From the NCBI RefSeq assembly GCF_004571025.1, contig NZ_SPQT01000042.1:1-54519 (forward strand): DNA of 54,519 nt, given 5' to 3'. Numbering within the stretch: position 1 is the first letter of the stretch; each line of letters starts with the position of its first letter. This stretch comes from Bradyrhizobium niftali. GTDB taxonomy: Bacteria; Pseudomonadota; Alphaproteobacteria; Rhizobiales; Xanthobacteraceae. Positions 54,516 through 54,519 of the stretch are shown here, piece after piece. The notes under the pieces are model-generated. The model made no database searches. It was not told the origin of the DNA and saw only the letters and a list, made by a program, of their open reading frames with translations. The translations under genes and the position numbers were made by a program.

Positions 54516-54519
54516 TCGC

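Overview
The window looks like a stretch of chromosome from a Bradyrhizobium-like alphaproteobacterium (order Hyphomicrobiales). The basis is high GC, rhizobial-type gene neighbourhoods, glyQ/glyS, ppdK, nadABC, clustered chemoreceptors, and many short palindromic intergenic repeats of the kind seen in Bradyrhizobium. The species is inferred by eye; no 16S gene is present.

Region 1 (1-5836) is the right-hand end of an integrated mobile island. It holds two halves of DUF736 genes in opposite orientation, a frameshifted ParB-like gene, about 1.2 kb with no convincing gene, an excisionase-like small protein and a tyrosine integrase. The integrase reading frame runs into a tRNA-Pro(CGG) gene on the opposite strand, which is the likely attachment site. 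The broken backbone genes suggest a decaying element, or indels in the assembly.

Region 2 (5837-25666) is ordinary chromosome. It carries a Sua5/YrdC-type tRNA-modification enzyme, an FAD-linked dehydrogenase, a YpeA-like acetyltransferase, NudK, a GrdB-like protein followed by a class III CoA-transferase, an SOS-associated peptidase, a second Nudix protein, a sigma factor followed by DUF4142 and cupredoxin genes, a sulfurtransferase, dihydroorotase, and a tightly packed run (YgfZ, Tag, HD hydrolase, tyrosine phosphatase, NadQ/NrtR-like regulator). It ends with a large DUF2339 membrane protein.

Region 3 (25670-33437) has four chemoreceptor genes in a row on the minus strand. Their signalling domains are nearly the same, while their sensor regions differ.

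Region 4 (33671-41192) has small proteins, an AcuI/YhdH reductase and an MFS transporter. The transporter diverges from nadA-nadB-nadC, the de novo NAD pathway from aspartate to nicotinate mononucleotide. A perfect 19-bp palindrome lies just upstream of nadA and a related palindrome sits further into the shared intergenic region. With the NadQ/NrtR-like regulator 15 kb away, this suggests a local NAD-control circuit.

Region 5 (41380-54519) has a SleB-type cell wall hydrolase, pyruvate phosphate dikinase with a histone-H1-like lysine/alanine tail, several tiny proteins, glyS/glyQ, an S49 peptidase, a TrmN6-like methyltransferase, DUF2007 and a polyprenyl diphosphate synthase. The window ends in another palindromic repeat. 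No CRISPR array, rRNA or intact insertion sequence was seen.
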